Shown here piece by piece: positions 12,701 to 27,900 of a stretch of DNA of 64,000 nt. Numbering within the stretch: the first letter of the stretch is position 1; every line of letters begins with the position of its first letter. The stretch comes from Panopea generosa (taxonomy: Eukaryota > Mollusca > Bivalvia > Adapedonta > Hiatellidae), in contig CM055908.1 of NCBI GenBank assembly GCA_029582155.1, forward strand, positions 18,081,406 through 18,145,405. Direction: 5' to 3'. The notes below the pieces were generated by a model that was given only the letters and a program-made list of their open reading frames with translations, was not told the DNA's origin and searched no databases. Both the position numbers and the translations under genes were made by a program.

Positions 12701-15700
12701 TATTGAATAAGTCATTACTTTTACTGGAGAGGTCAGGCCGAGGGAATAAACCTGCATTATGCGTCGTCGCTAAAAAAACATAGTTTTTGAGTAGATGTAA
12801 ATGTTAATCGTGTTTGTCGTAACATATTCTGTTTCTTTATTTCAAGTAGGGGGCGCCTTCATGGCCGAGTAATCTGAAGGGATTAACGCTATTTCTAACA
12901 CATGTCATGTTATATATAGTAGAGGACGACCTCGGAATGAATCTGAGTAAAACCGTCGTCCTTTCGCGTATATACATTTTTCTTTTCCTTGTTTTTCTTC
13001 TTTTTTTGAATGAGGTTTATCGCCATTTTCAACACGTTTCAGGTTATAAATATCATATCAAGTTTTACTGGTGGAGCTAGTGCGACATATTGCACGTCTC
13101 TAAGGAGCCTTTTGACATTTTTTTTATTTTTGTGTCTCCCGAGACAGCAGATCAGATATCTAATTATTAAAAAAGCTGTCCATCCACGCCTTATCATATC
13201 AGGCTACTGGTTGCGCAAGACCTCAGACTGAGTCAGACTGAGTAAAACTAACGTCCTTCCGCAAGTAACTGGAAACTTCCTCACATAAAGTTTTTTGAAT
13301 CGAGCGGGACTCGTACCTACGATCTTAGCGGTGAGAGGTAAGTGATCTTGAAACGGTGACTGAGGCCACTTGGCCACGGAGGACCACTTTTGCTTACTAC
13401 TTTCCCACATACGTTTTTTTATTACCGAGTGGGGCTCGAATCTAAGAGAGGTAAGTGGTCATAAGGCGCCAGTGCTTGAAGTTAAATCACTCGGCCACGG
13501 AGGTCTCAACAAGTTATCTAAGGCACTGTCTCAAATCACTAACATCTCTTCGATGCATTCAACGGTTCGAGCCCAACTCGGTGAGGTTATTGTGGAAATT
13601 CAGGTTTTGTGATACAGTCTAAGGGTTTCTTGCACCGGCAACCCCTTCTCCCACATTCCCCAAGTAGAACACTAACCATTTTAATTTTTTCATATTTTCT
13701 ATTCATTGTCACAATACAAATATTCCATTTCTGTCAGTTCATGCATACACACAATAAAATGTGGTTCATAAACACGTGGTCTGTATTGTTTGATATGGAA
13801 CAATGGTTTATCGACACGTTCCACTTTGTATAAAGACACAGGCATTGTATGTCTGTTTGTTTTGTTTGAATATCTAGCATCATGTTACGCCATCGAGAGC
13901 TAACATGACAACCAGGTAACCTAGCAATTCTTTCCTGATATCCTAGAAGTTTAACAAGAATTCGTGCACACCCATCTCCGCAAATAAGTGACATCACCAC
14001 TTGAATCAGTGGTGAGAGACAAGTGGCGATGAGACGCAATGTCAAATATAAATAACCACGGAGACTGTAGCCGTTTGACGCGCTACCGACTGAGCTAACC
14101 GGGTCCGACGATGTATTTTACACAATACATTACGGTGACAGTTTATTGACGTCTCATCATATGTACAATTACATAGGATGGGAAACAAATGACACGTTTT
14201 CAGCATATGCCAGTCTGCTGTTATGTGCCTGAAATGATTGAAAGGTTATATTGTTGTTGTCGTATCTCGGCAAAACATAAGTAAAGAAAAGTTACATTAA
14301 AGCGGCATAACAAATTCCTTTTATAAAGAAAGAAAGAAAAAGTGTTTATCAGTTTTCATGGCCGATACCTCTCCACCCTAAACGTGAATAAATCGTGTTT
14401 TAAATTTACGTTATCTGATCAGTAAAATCTAATATGTCAATTAGCTGCTCCGCTGACGGAAATTATCGACACTCCGATTCAGTCGTATATACTCGGCCAA
14501 TTCCGTCAACCTTTCGTATTAGAGCGGTCGCTAGCTATGTGCAAAGATATGGATGCATATATGAACAAACATGTTGTTTTTTATCATTCGATTGGAACCT
14601 AAGTTTTGTTTTTTTACATGTGAAGCCGTTTATTGAGCACTATAGGAAAAATAGTGTTGCTTGCGAAATTAAAAAAAAATCTTGTCACGAGATTCGAACC
14701 CGGATCACCGATTCATTATCCATAGCTATAACCATTGTGCTATGTAGGAATATAACAAGAACGGCCGTTTAAAGTTTAAACTTAACCACTTACTCGTTTA
14801 ATCGATAATGCTCGGAAGTTTCCAAATGTTTGCGGATATAACTGAGATTATTATTTATATACCAAATCATTTACGTTATTTTACGGGTCAGGTCTTATTC
14901 AAATTTCGTCTTTAATAGCGAGTTAAAATACATTTTTTTGACGACACACAATGATATTTTGCTCTAGATCCAGAGCAACACTGTATGCTAAATATTACAA
15001 TTATTTAATTAAAAGGCTATGCCGCTGTTAATTTATAGAATCAGACGGGTTTCAAGCGGAAACAGTATACTATAATACGAAATATTTTGAAATACATGTT
15101 GAATATCTTTATTTTGTTATAACAAATGTCTGCATGCACATACATGTATTTTAAGTTTTCGGGGTTTTAGTACGATGGAAGTGGTTATAGACTTTCATAT
15201 TATATTACTTATCTGATTATTAAGTTCTAAACCATGGCCTACAGAAAGAACAGTTCAATTTGATAAATTAATATAAATAGATTTATTGGATATTGGAAAT
15301 TGTGTTTGATTATCGGTGTACCATAAAACGCTAGCACACCTGACACGTATATTGGACAATGTAAAAGAGGGTAATTACTAAATGAATGAATACTATTTCT
15401 GACGTTTAATTTCACTTTGTCAACAGTGTACATACCGAGTATAGAAAAATATATCTTTGATGAAACTTGACCCTTACTTGTCCAATGATCAGTTTGCACT
15501 TCACTTGACAACAGACCATACAATGTAAATTTCACTTCTTTTAGATGGATCTCTCTGTGAATTAAAATCAGTTGAAATTGTTTTATTCACTTTAAAAATA
15601 AAACAGTTAATCAATATTGGGCTTGCATGGAATGCATGTACGTTCAACAGTTGACCGGAAGCCTGCGGTCAATCACATAAGACGATAATCCAAGCTGCGA

Positions 15701-18700
15701 TCGATAATGTTTCCAGTTACGTCATTTTCCTTAGACAAGCTAACGGGCTCTAGTAAACACTACATTGTATAACATTGTATTTACTTGAACAAACAACGCC
15801 ACGTAAATGTGACGTTATGTTAAGCCAGGCCAATCAGTGTGCACATAATACGCCACTGTAAAATTATGTTTCTGACCCTTTGGAGATAAAGGGGCGTATT
15901 TAGTTTTGCCTTAAAGTATAGACTACAGAACAGGTCAAGTTTTTCCCGTTTGGGTTCGTCACATAACAGTTAGATTTGAAACATTTGATTGGTCATTTGC
16001 TTTAGTGAAATGATGTCATAATTTGGATTGCTCTAAAGTACTATGAATTGTCGGGCAGGTGTAGAAATTCATGCTTTTTCATACTTGATTCGGGAGGTAC
16101 CAGGGACTGAGTTAAATAAGACTGGAACCGGTGCTAGGGTTGGTGATGGGCGTGAGGGGGTGTTGCTTATTTCATTATCTCTCATGTGCAAACTCAATTA
16201 AAACGAATCTGTTGTTTCCAGTGACTTAATTGTAGTAAAGTCACTAATTGTTTCTTTTCTTGGGTACGTTGCGCCATATTCCTACAAAGGATTATTTTAT
16301 CAGATATTACTGTTGTTATTACTGTGTAACACTGTTATCATCGCTCCAGCAATATCCGATAGTATTGTTGTTATTAATGTGTAACGCTGTTATTATCGCT
16401 CCAAATATCAGATATTACTGTTGTTATTAATGTGTAACGCTGTTATTATCGCTCCAGCAATATCAGATATTATTGTTGTTATTAATGTGTAACGCTGTCG
16501 TTACAGATATTACTGTCGTTATTAATCACGATGTAATACTGTTATTGTCGCTCCAGCATTATCAGATATTACTGTTGTTATTACTGTGTAACCTGTTGTT
16601 ATCGCTCCAGCAATATCAGATATTACTGTTGTTATAAATCACGGTGTAATACTGTTATTATCGCTCCAGCAATATCAGATACTATTGTTGTTATTAATGT
16701 GTAACGCTGTTATTATCGCTCCAGCTATATCAGATATTACTGTTGTTATTAATGTGTACCGCTGTTATTATCGCTCCAGCAATATCAGATACTACTGTTG
16801 TTATTAATGTGTAACGCTGTTATTATCGCTCCAGCTATATCAGATATTACTGTTGTTATTAATGTGTAACGCTGTTATTATCGCTCCAGCAATATCAGAT
16901 ACTACTATTGTTGTTAATGTGTAACGCTGTAATTATCGCTCCAGCAATATTAGATATTAAAGTTGTTATTAATGTGTAACGTTGTTGTTATCGCTCCAGC
17001 AATATCAGATATTACTATTGTTATTAATGTGTAACGCTGTTATTGTCGCTCCAGCAATATCAGATATTACAGTTGTTATTAATATGTAACGCTGTTATTA
17101 TCGCTCCAGCAATATCAGATATTATTGTTGTTATTAATGTGTAACGCTGTTGTTACAGATATTACTGTCGTTATTAATCACAATGTAAAACTGTTATTGT
17201 CGCTCCAGCAATATCAGATATTACAGTTGTTATTAATGTGTAATGCTGTTATTATCGCTCCAGCAATATCAGATATTACAGTTGTTATACATGTGTAATG
17301 CTGTTATTATCGCTCCAGCAATATCAGATATTACAGTTGTTATTAATGTATAACGCTGTTGTTATCGCTCCAGCAATATCAGGTATTACTGTCGCTATAA
17401 TTTATGTAACGCTGTTGTTATCGCTCCAGCAATATCAGGTATTACAGTTGTTATTAATGTATAACGCTGTTGTTATCGCTCCAGCAATATCAGGTATAAC
17501 TGTCGCTATTAATTATGTGTAACGCTGTTGTTATCGCTCCAGCAATATCAGGTATTACAGTTGTTATTAATGTGTAACGCTGTTGTTATCGCTCAAGCAA
17601 TATCAGGTATTACAGTTGTTATTAATGTGTAATGCTGTTGTTATCGCTCAAGCAATATCAGGTATTACAGTTGCTATTAATGTGTAACGCTGTTGTTATC
17701 GCTCCAGTAATATCAGATATTACAGTTGCTATTAATGTGTAACGCTGTTGTTATCGCTCCAGCAGTATCAGATATTACTGCTGGTAATAACGTGTAACGC
17801 TGTTATTATCGCTCCAGCAGTATCAGATATTACTGTTATCAATGTGTAACGCTGTTATTATCGCTCCATCAGTATCAGATACTATTGTTGTTATTAATGT
17901 GTAACGCTGTTATTATCGCTCCAGCCATATCAGATACTACTGTTGTTATTAATGTGTAACGCTGTTATTATCGCTCCAGCAGTATCAGATACTACAGTTG
18001 TTATTAATGTGTAACGCTGTTATTATCGCTCCAGCAATATCAGATACTACTGTCGCTATTAATGTGTAATGCTGTTATTATCGCTTCAGCAATATCAGGT
18101 ATTACAGTTGTTATTAATATGAAATGCTGTTATTATCGTTCCAGCAATATCAGGTATTACAGTTGTTATTAATGTGTAACGCTGTTATTATCGCTCCAGC
18201 AATATCAGATACTATTGTTGTTATTAATGTGTAACGTTGGTATTATCGCTCCAGCAATATCAGGTATTACTGTTGTTATTAATATGAAATGCTGTTATTA
18301 TCGCTCCAGCAATATCAGGTATTACAGTTGTTATTAATGTGTAACGCTGTCATTATCGCTCCAGCAATATCAGATACTATTGTTGTTATTAATGTGTAAC
18401 GTTGTTATTATCGCTCCAGCAGTATCAGATACTACTGTTGTTATTAATGTGTCACGCTGTTATTATCGCTCCAGTAGTATCAGATATTACAGTTGTTATT
18501 AATGTGTAACGTTGTTATTATCGCTCAAGCAATATCAGATACTACTGTCGCTTTTAATGTGTAATGCTGTTATTTTCGCTCCAGCAATATCAGGTAGTAC
18601 TGTCGCTATTAATGTGTAACGCTGTTATTATCGCCCCAGCAATATCAGATATTACAGTTGTTATTAATGTGCAATGCTGTTATTATCGCTCCAGCAATAT

Positions 18701-21700
18701 CAGATATTACTGTTGTTATTAATGTGTAACGCTGTTATTATCGCTCCAGCAATATCAGGTATTACTGTAGTTATTTATCACGTTATAACACTGTTATTTT
18801 CGCTCCAGCAATATCAGGTATTACTGTCGCTATTAAGGTGTAACGCTGTTATTATTGCCCCAGCTATATCAGATATTACTGTTGTTATTGATGTGTAACG
18901 ATGTTGTTATCGCTCCAGCAATATCAGGTAGTACTGTCGCTATTAATGTTGAACGCTGTTATTATCGCCCCAGCAATATCAGGTATTACTGTCGCTATTG
19001 ATGTGTAACGCTGTTATTATCGCCCCAGCTATATCAGATATTACTGTTGTTATTGATGTGTAACGATGTTGTTATCGCTCCAGCAATATCAGGTAGTACT
19101 GTCGCTATTAATGTGTAACGAGGTTATTATCGTCCCAGCAATATCATGTATTACCGTTGTTATTAATGTGTAACACTGTTATTATCAGATATTACTGTTG
19201 TTATTAGCGTGTAACACTGTTATTATTGCTTCAGCAAGCTATTATATCCATCGCACATCAACTCGTTGTCTCGCTTCTCGTGGCCGAGGTTGTCTGCGCA
19301 TCCAATGATAGCGAGTTCAAAGCCAGGCTCCTGAGCTCTACACTGTTCATGACGGGATTCACCACACTTCTTATGGTCACCTTAGGTGTCAGGTATGTCT
19401 CCTATATCGTCACAACGGCGGCACAGTTATCAGCGCCTTGTCTCAGTGCAGCCGTATCCACTTGCTGCACTACATTTCGACGTATTATTAGACTTACAAT
19501 TAATCGTTTGTAAAGCTTTTACAACTTATTGAATATTATTGTTTTGAATGGGGTTTTACGCCATTTTCAACACATGACTTGTATTACATGGCATACAAAC
19601 ATTTTCGGACCGAGCTGAGTTCGACGCCAAGGTTTCAGCAGTGAAAGATAAGCGGTCGTTAGTCGAAACTGTCTCAGACCACACGGAGGACGTCTAGATG
19701 ATGTAAGGCATTTGGATTGTTGTTGTTTACTTACACGTGTATTCCTTATTCACAACATTTTGTATCCACATATTTTACTTATAGGAGAATAATTCGTGGC
19801 ATTTTTTCTTGTAATCTGTGCTTAGCCCTTTTTTTAATTATATACTGTATAAATACATTTCATGTTTATGCTTCAGACTTCCACTCTTTCAAGGTGCTGC
19901 CATAGAATACCTATCTCCATTGTTATTGCTTGGAACAGTTGACTCAACATTTTGTGTAACAGCACCGAACACAGGTAAAGTTAAAGATAATCCTTTTACG
20001 AATTAGTTACAAGGCTTTTTTATGCCCCCCCCCCCTCCCCCAACAAAAATTTTTTGGGGTGGCATATAGTAATCGCAGCGGCCGTCCCTCAGTCCGTCCT
20101 TCCATCCGGTATTTCGTTTCCGGCCTGTATCTTTGTCATGCACAGATGGATTTTGTTGATACTTGGTACAAATGATCAACATAACATGATAACGTGTCGC
20201 GAGTAAAAGCCTCACCCGTACCTCAAAGGTCAAGGTCACAATTTGAGTTTGTTTGAATACACTTTGAGTCTGTGTGAGATTTCATGTACGGCCTGTAACT
20301 TTGTAATGCATAGATGGATTTTAATGATACTTGCTACAAATTATCAACATAACACGACGACGTGTCGCGAGTAAGACCTACACCCGTAACTCAAAGGTCA
20401 AGGTCACCTTTTGAGTTTGTTTGACAACACTTCGAGTTTGTGTGAGATTACGTGTCCGGCCTGTAACTTTTCAAACATAGATGGATTTTATAAATACTTG
20501 CTACAAATGACCAACATAACATGATGACGTGTCGCGAGTAACACCCACACCTGTACCTCAAAGGTCAAGGTCACAATTTAGTTTATTTAACAACACTTTT
20601 GAATCTGTGTGATATTTTGTGTCCGGCCTGTAACTTTGTCATGCATAGATGGATTTTAATGATACTTGCTACAATTGATCAACATAACATGAAGACGTGT
20701 CGCGAGTAAGACCCATACCCGTACCTCAAAGGTCAAGGTCACAGTTTGAGTTTGACAGCACTTTGAGTCTGTGTGAGATTTCGTGTCCGGCCTGCAACTT
20801 TGTCATGCATAAATGGATTTTTATAAATACTTATTATAAATGATCAACATGATATGACGACGTGTTGCACTTAATCCCCAAACTCCCACTTCAAAGGTCA
20901 AGGTTACAATTTAACTTTGTTTGACAACACATTAGTCATTTTGACATTTCTTGTCCGGTCTGTCATCTATGGATTAAAAACACTTGGCTCAGTTGATCAA
21001 CATGACATAATTAAGTGTCGCATGTAAGACCCAGAACCTTTCCTCAAGGAGCAAGGTCACCCTTTCAATTTGTTTGATATTGTGTGTCTCGTCTGTGACT
21101 TTGCCTTTAACTTGGCTCAATTTATTAATATGACATGACGACGTGTCATAAGTAAGACCTAGACCCATACCTCAAAGGTCAAGGTCACACTTTTAGTATG
21201 TATGACAACACTTTGAATCTGTTTGAGATTTCAAGTCCGTTCTTTTACTTTATCATACATGGATGGATTTCAAAAACACTTGACTTAATTTATCAACAAT
21301 TGATCTGTAACTTTGTCTTACATTTAGGGATTTTAAAATAGCTTAACACAAGTGATCAGCATGTCATGATGATGATTCAGCAGCATTTAATTGTTGAAAT
21401 ACTCAGACCAATACATCAGATGTCAAGGTCAAGGTTACACAAAGGTCAAGGTCACGCTTTAATGAAAAAAAAACATGAAATTGCATGTCTAGTCTGAAAC
21501 ATCAGTCCATTATTATTTATATTCGTGAATACATCACTACCTATTATAACATCATTATATTGTTATTTTTCAACGACCATGTGGCGGGCATGCGACACTT
21601 ACCAGTGACATTTACCAGTGACATTTCTTGTTATTGTTGTGTCATACACATTTTATCATTCAGGTGCGCGCAGTTTTGATTTTCCTTATACGAAGACACT

Positions 21701-24700
21701 TTCGACGATTGTCTTCTGCACACTGACACTGTCAATAAGTGTATACACACTGTCAGTAAGTGTATACTTACACTAACACACTGCCAATAAGTGTACCATA
21801 ACACTAAAAAACTGTCAATAAGTATATACTTACACTTACACACTGTCGATAAGTGTATTCTTACACTAACACACTGCCGATAAGTGTATACTTACAATAA
21901 AACATAGTCAATAAGTGTATCATAACACTAACACACTGTCAATAAATGTATACTTACACTAACACACTGCCAATAAGTGTATACTTACACACTGTCAATA
22001 AGTGTATACTTACACTAACACACTGTCGATAAGTGTATACTTAAACTAACACACTGTCAATAAGTGTATCCTAACACTAACAAACTGCAAATAAGTATAT
22101 ACTTACACTAACACACTGTCGATAAGTGTATCCTTACACTGACACACTTTGATAAGTGTATCCTAACACTAATACACTGTCGATACGTGTATCCTTACAC
22201 TAACACATTGCCGCTAAGTGTATACTTACACTAACTAGCACACTGTCAATTAGTGTATACTTACACTAACACTGTCAATAAGTGTATCATTACACTAACA
22301 CACTGTCAATAAGTGTATCCTTACACTAACACTGTCAATTAGTGTATTATTACACTAGCACACTGTCAATAAGTGTTGTCGTTATACTAACGCACTGTCA
22401 TTAATGTCCTTCCTTCTACTAGCATACCGTCGACAAATTTCACAAACACAGAAACTTGTGCTGAGTGTTGAGTGAATACATTTGCATAGGATATTAGTAG
22501 CAACTTTACTGAATGTATCCAGAAGACCCATGTCGATTTTAATGCTAAAGTAAACGAAATGAACGATAACGTAGAAAACAATGTTGTTCAAATGAGGAGT
22601 ACAATGGCGGATAATTGTTTTAATTCTGAAACAGCTAAGATGAAGAAAAGCAGTCGAGAGATGATTAACAACTGTATTAGATGAATTAAATTGAGATATT
22701 AAATGTCTTGAACACCAAGTGATGAATTTTCACAAACATCCATGGCTAATTAAGATAGGAACAGTAACAATTTGAATGTATGTATCCGTAAAAATCCGCA
22801 GGTGGCGAGAGAAAATATTGTGTCTGGGCCTTAGGGTGAGAAATGCTGTTCTGCCAAGGCTGTTATGACGGAATGAGATGATCACAAAGCTGGAATCACT
22901 ATTATAACATGTAACAGTGCAGATAAATATTCTTAAAAGTAACAGTTAGCTAAGAAAATCAGTTAATACGAGAAACATCCTGATCAGTATTTGGCGACTG
23001 GAGCAAATAAGAACAATATAAATGTGTTTACCGTATCGCTGCGCTATGAGTATCAGGTCAAAGTCTGAGAGGTTCCAGACTTGTTGTTGAAGAACCAGAT
23101 AACAAAGACTTTTGAGGAAAAGAAGCTACGAAATAGCTTGTGTTGAGTCGACAGAAAACAATTCTATTGACAATGGTAGAAGCTGTATCAATACTGTTAA
23201 TAGAAAGTGGTCAGATCGGGGTTTTTGTTTCAGATTGAGTAATTGTAACAGAAGAGACAATCGACAGAATAGTCAAAATTATGACAGTTGTGGGAGATAT
23301 TATAGTAGAAATAATATAGACAATACGTAAAGATGACATCTAACCTAGATCCGGACAAGACGGTTATGGTAACAGGACAATAACAATTTAACGGAAATAG
23401 AATTAGACATCAAAATCGTGACACTAGATAGGCCAATCTCGGGTTTTAGAATGCCAATAACTATTCAGTGAATGAGAATTATAACAATTATAACTTTGGA
23501 AGGGACTGTACAGACACAATAGATCTTGATAGTGCATGTATAGCTGAATCGTATCTGTTTAAGTAATTTAAGTTTAATCTTTCGGGGTTATAGTAGAACT
23601 GATGTACATATTATTGTATGGGTGTATACATTCTTGTCAAAAAATAGTTTCAAAAACATATCAGTATTTAGCAGTTTAGAGATCTGTTTTGAAGGCATTG
23701 TTTCGATCTCAGTGGAAGCGTTATGTCAGATATATATATTGGAATTTAAATGATTGCTTTGCACCACTCAGGGTTAATCACAGTATTTCAGTGCTCAATA
23801 TTTCTTTGATTCGTTGTTAACAGATATTATGATTTTCATAATTTTGGTCAATTTAGGTTTTATGGAGATTCTTGGTGATATACCTGATAATATAGAGGGT
23901 GTGGATAATTTACATTATTGAAATGTAGTTAATTTTATCGAACAAATACTTTAGGAAATCTTTTCATTATGATTTTACATTTTTTTCACTCTCTTAAAAT
24001 CTGTTATAAACTATATTATTATTACTATGAATATGTAGAATGTTATACAAACCTTAAAGTAACCAGTCCGACGGAGGTCAATTTAAAGAGGAAAATGTTA
24101 TTGAATCGATAATCATACATGGTCAATTTATGGTCAACTTAATTGTAGGCCATATCAATATATAAGACAATATGTAAAAAATGGTTATTCTTATAATAAC
24201 GTTAGTTATAGAAACGGGTATGCAAGAATTCACTTTCACTTTCATTGGGTCATTAATAAATTTAATTTTGAACTTGTATTACCTTAATATATGGAAAGTG
24301 TTGATCTTCATGTACAATGCAGCCCGTCTGGTTCCGGCTAAGAATAGAATCACTGCCTATCTCTGCAGAGGGGTAGGAATCCTCTGAATGGGTGTCATGT
24401 TCATTTTATCATTTTTTGTCATGTTCACTATTGTGGTTAAATTATCAACCCCTGTGTGGTTCCAGGGAGCCATGAGTGATGGCAAGAATAGGATCACTGT
24501 GGCTTATACATGGCGTAAGAAGCGACAAATTGAGTAATACGATAGAATTTGCTGAAACACTGCAGTTCTGCAGGTATCAAGGTTCTAAGTTCATTCTGCA
24601 TATTCATTTGTTGATGTATTTTTTTTTAATCTGTATGCTAATTTGTTGTTTTTGTACATGTAGAGTGAACTTGGATTCTTCCTTCCTGTTGGCATCGAAT

Positions 24701-24867
24701 AACCTATAATGTGTTTGTACGCCGTAAATCCCTATTTATTCATTCATTCATTCACTCATTCATTCATTCATGTGCAATGCAATAACGGATGCCGTTAACG
24801 ATCTAACAATGTTTAAAACATTCCACAGCATGTTTGGAAATCTCCCGTGAGGGTGTGTCATAGCGTG

Positions 24868-24927
<60 letters not shown>

Positions 24928-27900
24928 ACAGTTTTATACTACCTCAAATAAATGAGTAGAAATAAGGAAAACGATGACATAAAACTACTAGTAAAATATC
25001 AAAGTATAACGTCTATCTACTCCAGCCGATGGCATTTGTTTATCAAACACGTACCCTGCACACATTCAAAATGGAAACCTAAACTAGTATTCGTCAGGGC
25101 TATATCCAATAGATATCGTCTTTAACTTCTATATATAATCGTATATAGATTCGTACATAGATACAAACATACAGAGGCACGAAAGGGATAGGTGCACGTA
25201 CAGCCTATAGACTATGACATAATGGTGTTTCTACAACTATTTTATGAAGCATTATCTTATCAATAACAAATATTACCTTTATAAATCAGTGATAATAATT
25301 TAACTCCTCGAGTCATTTTTATCATATTAAAGAACTGAAACATTATATTATAACCTATTTGTTTATTTACTGTTGCTTGGTTTTATTTCGAAAATGAGGC
25401 TCTCTTTACACATTCTCTGAGGATACAAGAGCAATAAACAGAGTACAGAGAACTGAAAGATATTGTTTATGTTGTAATGCTTCTGACATAGAAGATAAAT
25501 ATCACTTTAAATCTATATGTATATGTCCACGTTTTAATGATCTAAGAAAATTTTACAAAAAAAAAAATACATTTTCCAAAATCAGTTTCTTGTACTGATG
25601 CACGCATGACAGGAATTTACATGTTAATTTAGGTATTGTTTGTTTTATAATTCAAATCAATAAATAGAAGTGATAATCGCAATAGATTTTGATGAAAATT
25701 TACAGAAAAGGTTGAACGATGTAATGCATTATGAAATCAAATAAATTTCAAAAAATCGTTAAAAGATATTTATGTTATACTGCTGTTTGTCTGAATGTTA
25801 CGTTTGTAAAATATTTATGTGAATGTACTGCTTCAAAGGTATTTATCTAGTACATGATATAGTACACTGCTTTTTGAAAGTGTTGTATTTGACATGACGA
25901 TGATTTATATACATTTGTAATGGGTTCTTACTTTGATCTTTAGCCACAACATTTAATACGTTCGTGTTGTATAAATATATGCATTATTAAAGTACACTTA
26001 TTGGGATAGAACATGTTAGAAATACGGTAATAGGCAACTTGTGTCGATATCGGTTTTACCACCGTATATATATATATATATATATAGATATATAAGAAAT
26101 TAAGTTTTGAAAAGGTATCTAAAGTATCATATATTATCTTAACCCTTTACTCCATAGATACGCGTTTTACCACACCAATCACAGTCGGCCTTTGAAAACA
26201 GTGCAGGAAGAGTTCGGATTGCTCGTTACGAGCAATCTGAACACTTCCTGCACTGTTTTCCACTCTGTCAGTTAATATAAACATAATTCACCCAATAATT
26301 CAAAAGCCTTCTATATTAAGTGTCAAAAGGCGTATATATGGAGTTAAGGGTTAAACAACCAACTTTACTGCCAGGGTAGTTAATATTTGCCGATTGTGAA
26401 TTAACACAAATCCATGCGTATAGAGTGCATCTCCCTCGGATTTCTTTTTTTTTTTCAGTTGGGGTTAAACTAGTGGTTTTTTTTCAAACTTCGTATAACT
26501 AACACTTTTTGGGAATTAAGTTTTCGTCAGTTAAATATATTAACAATAATTTAGTAGTATGCAACATTACAACAAAATATAACACCGAACCCATGATCGG
26601 AGGGTCATGAGTTCGATCCTCCGCTACGACTATGTGGTATCCTTGAGCAAGATACTTTTTCCGCATATGCTAAGTACTGGTTTTACCAAGGAAGACTTGA
26701 ATTGAGCGGGATTTGTCTAAGTTGTAAGAACTTATTTCACAATCGAAGTAAAATAAATAAGTTTGAACTTACACAACTATCATACATTATGTTCATTTTT
26801 TTGTGATTAATTGATTTATCTATGGCCAGGCGAGATCAACTCGGTGATGAAATTTTTCATATAGAAATCAATGCTTTATTATGTCCATATAATTCGTATA
26901 GAACACACAGACATGAACTTAAAATATACTTTTTCAGGTAGTTTTCCGCAAATATCCTAGAACTTGCTAATTGATATTTGGCAGATCTCAATTGATAATT
27001 GTAGGACAACTTCCTTCTCCTTCATACCGCTCTCTCTCTCTCTCTCATAATGTTATCCATCGCCAAAAGCCTAACAAACTTCAAAGTTACTAGTATGTGT
27101 CTTACAATTTTATCTCGATGCGGCGGTACGGCGATACACGGACTCAAAATGTGTAAATAGTGCCATATACAATCAATTATATCGTGTAACAAACTACCCT
27201 GATTATTTATTTTATAGTCGAATGTGGTATTTTGTTATATGAGCTAACTGTCTGTGATACTTCTTTAGGTTTATGGTGTTTTGGTGTCGAATGATACTTT
27301 GTTGTAAATTTTATTTAATTATGTACTTGTCACCGCGCTAACCCCTCTGTCCACATAACGGATAACGGATACCTGCCCTAATGCGAAGATATCAGATGAT
27401 TGATTGCCCACTAAGAATTTGGATCCTAAACTCAGTGAATCAATGGAGCAATCGCGTAGCAATATACTGAAACGAAAGAGAAACGCAAATGTAATTTTGT
27501 GCAACATTTTAACTAGGTTACATCAAACAAAAATAATTTTTAGTTTGCCTTTTGAGTGTTTGAACGAAGTGTAAATATGACTAGAGATATCGAGACAATA
27601 CTACGCTAAGTACGAAAACAGGATGTGCTCGTGTGCAGTTACACGAGTAAGAATTCACACAATGGTTAACATTTGAATAAATTTCGAAAATATAACCTTG
27701 CACACACAGACTACTTTGCATATACTGAAATATACAAAACACGATGCCATGGCCATGCCAAAATGAACGTGAAGTGCAGGAATGGCACCACTTTAAGGAA
27801 TGGCACAAGCACAGGCCTCAAGAATGCTGCATACGCGATACTGTGGCTGTTAGTGGTAATGTTATTACTTTGACAGTCATGTAGCGGTGACGCATTTGAA

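Noticed and set aside
21718..22400. CRISPR-like array (31-bp repeats); likewise the 36- and 37-bp arrays
   Set aside because: Units are contiguous without unique spacers, and the window is clearly eukaryotic.
22560..23340. Retroelement gag or ORF1
   Set aside because: Only base composition and Lys/Arg/Asn-rich broken frames suggest it; no motif was found.
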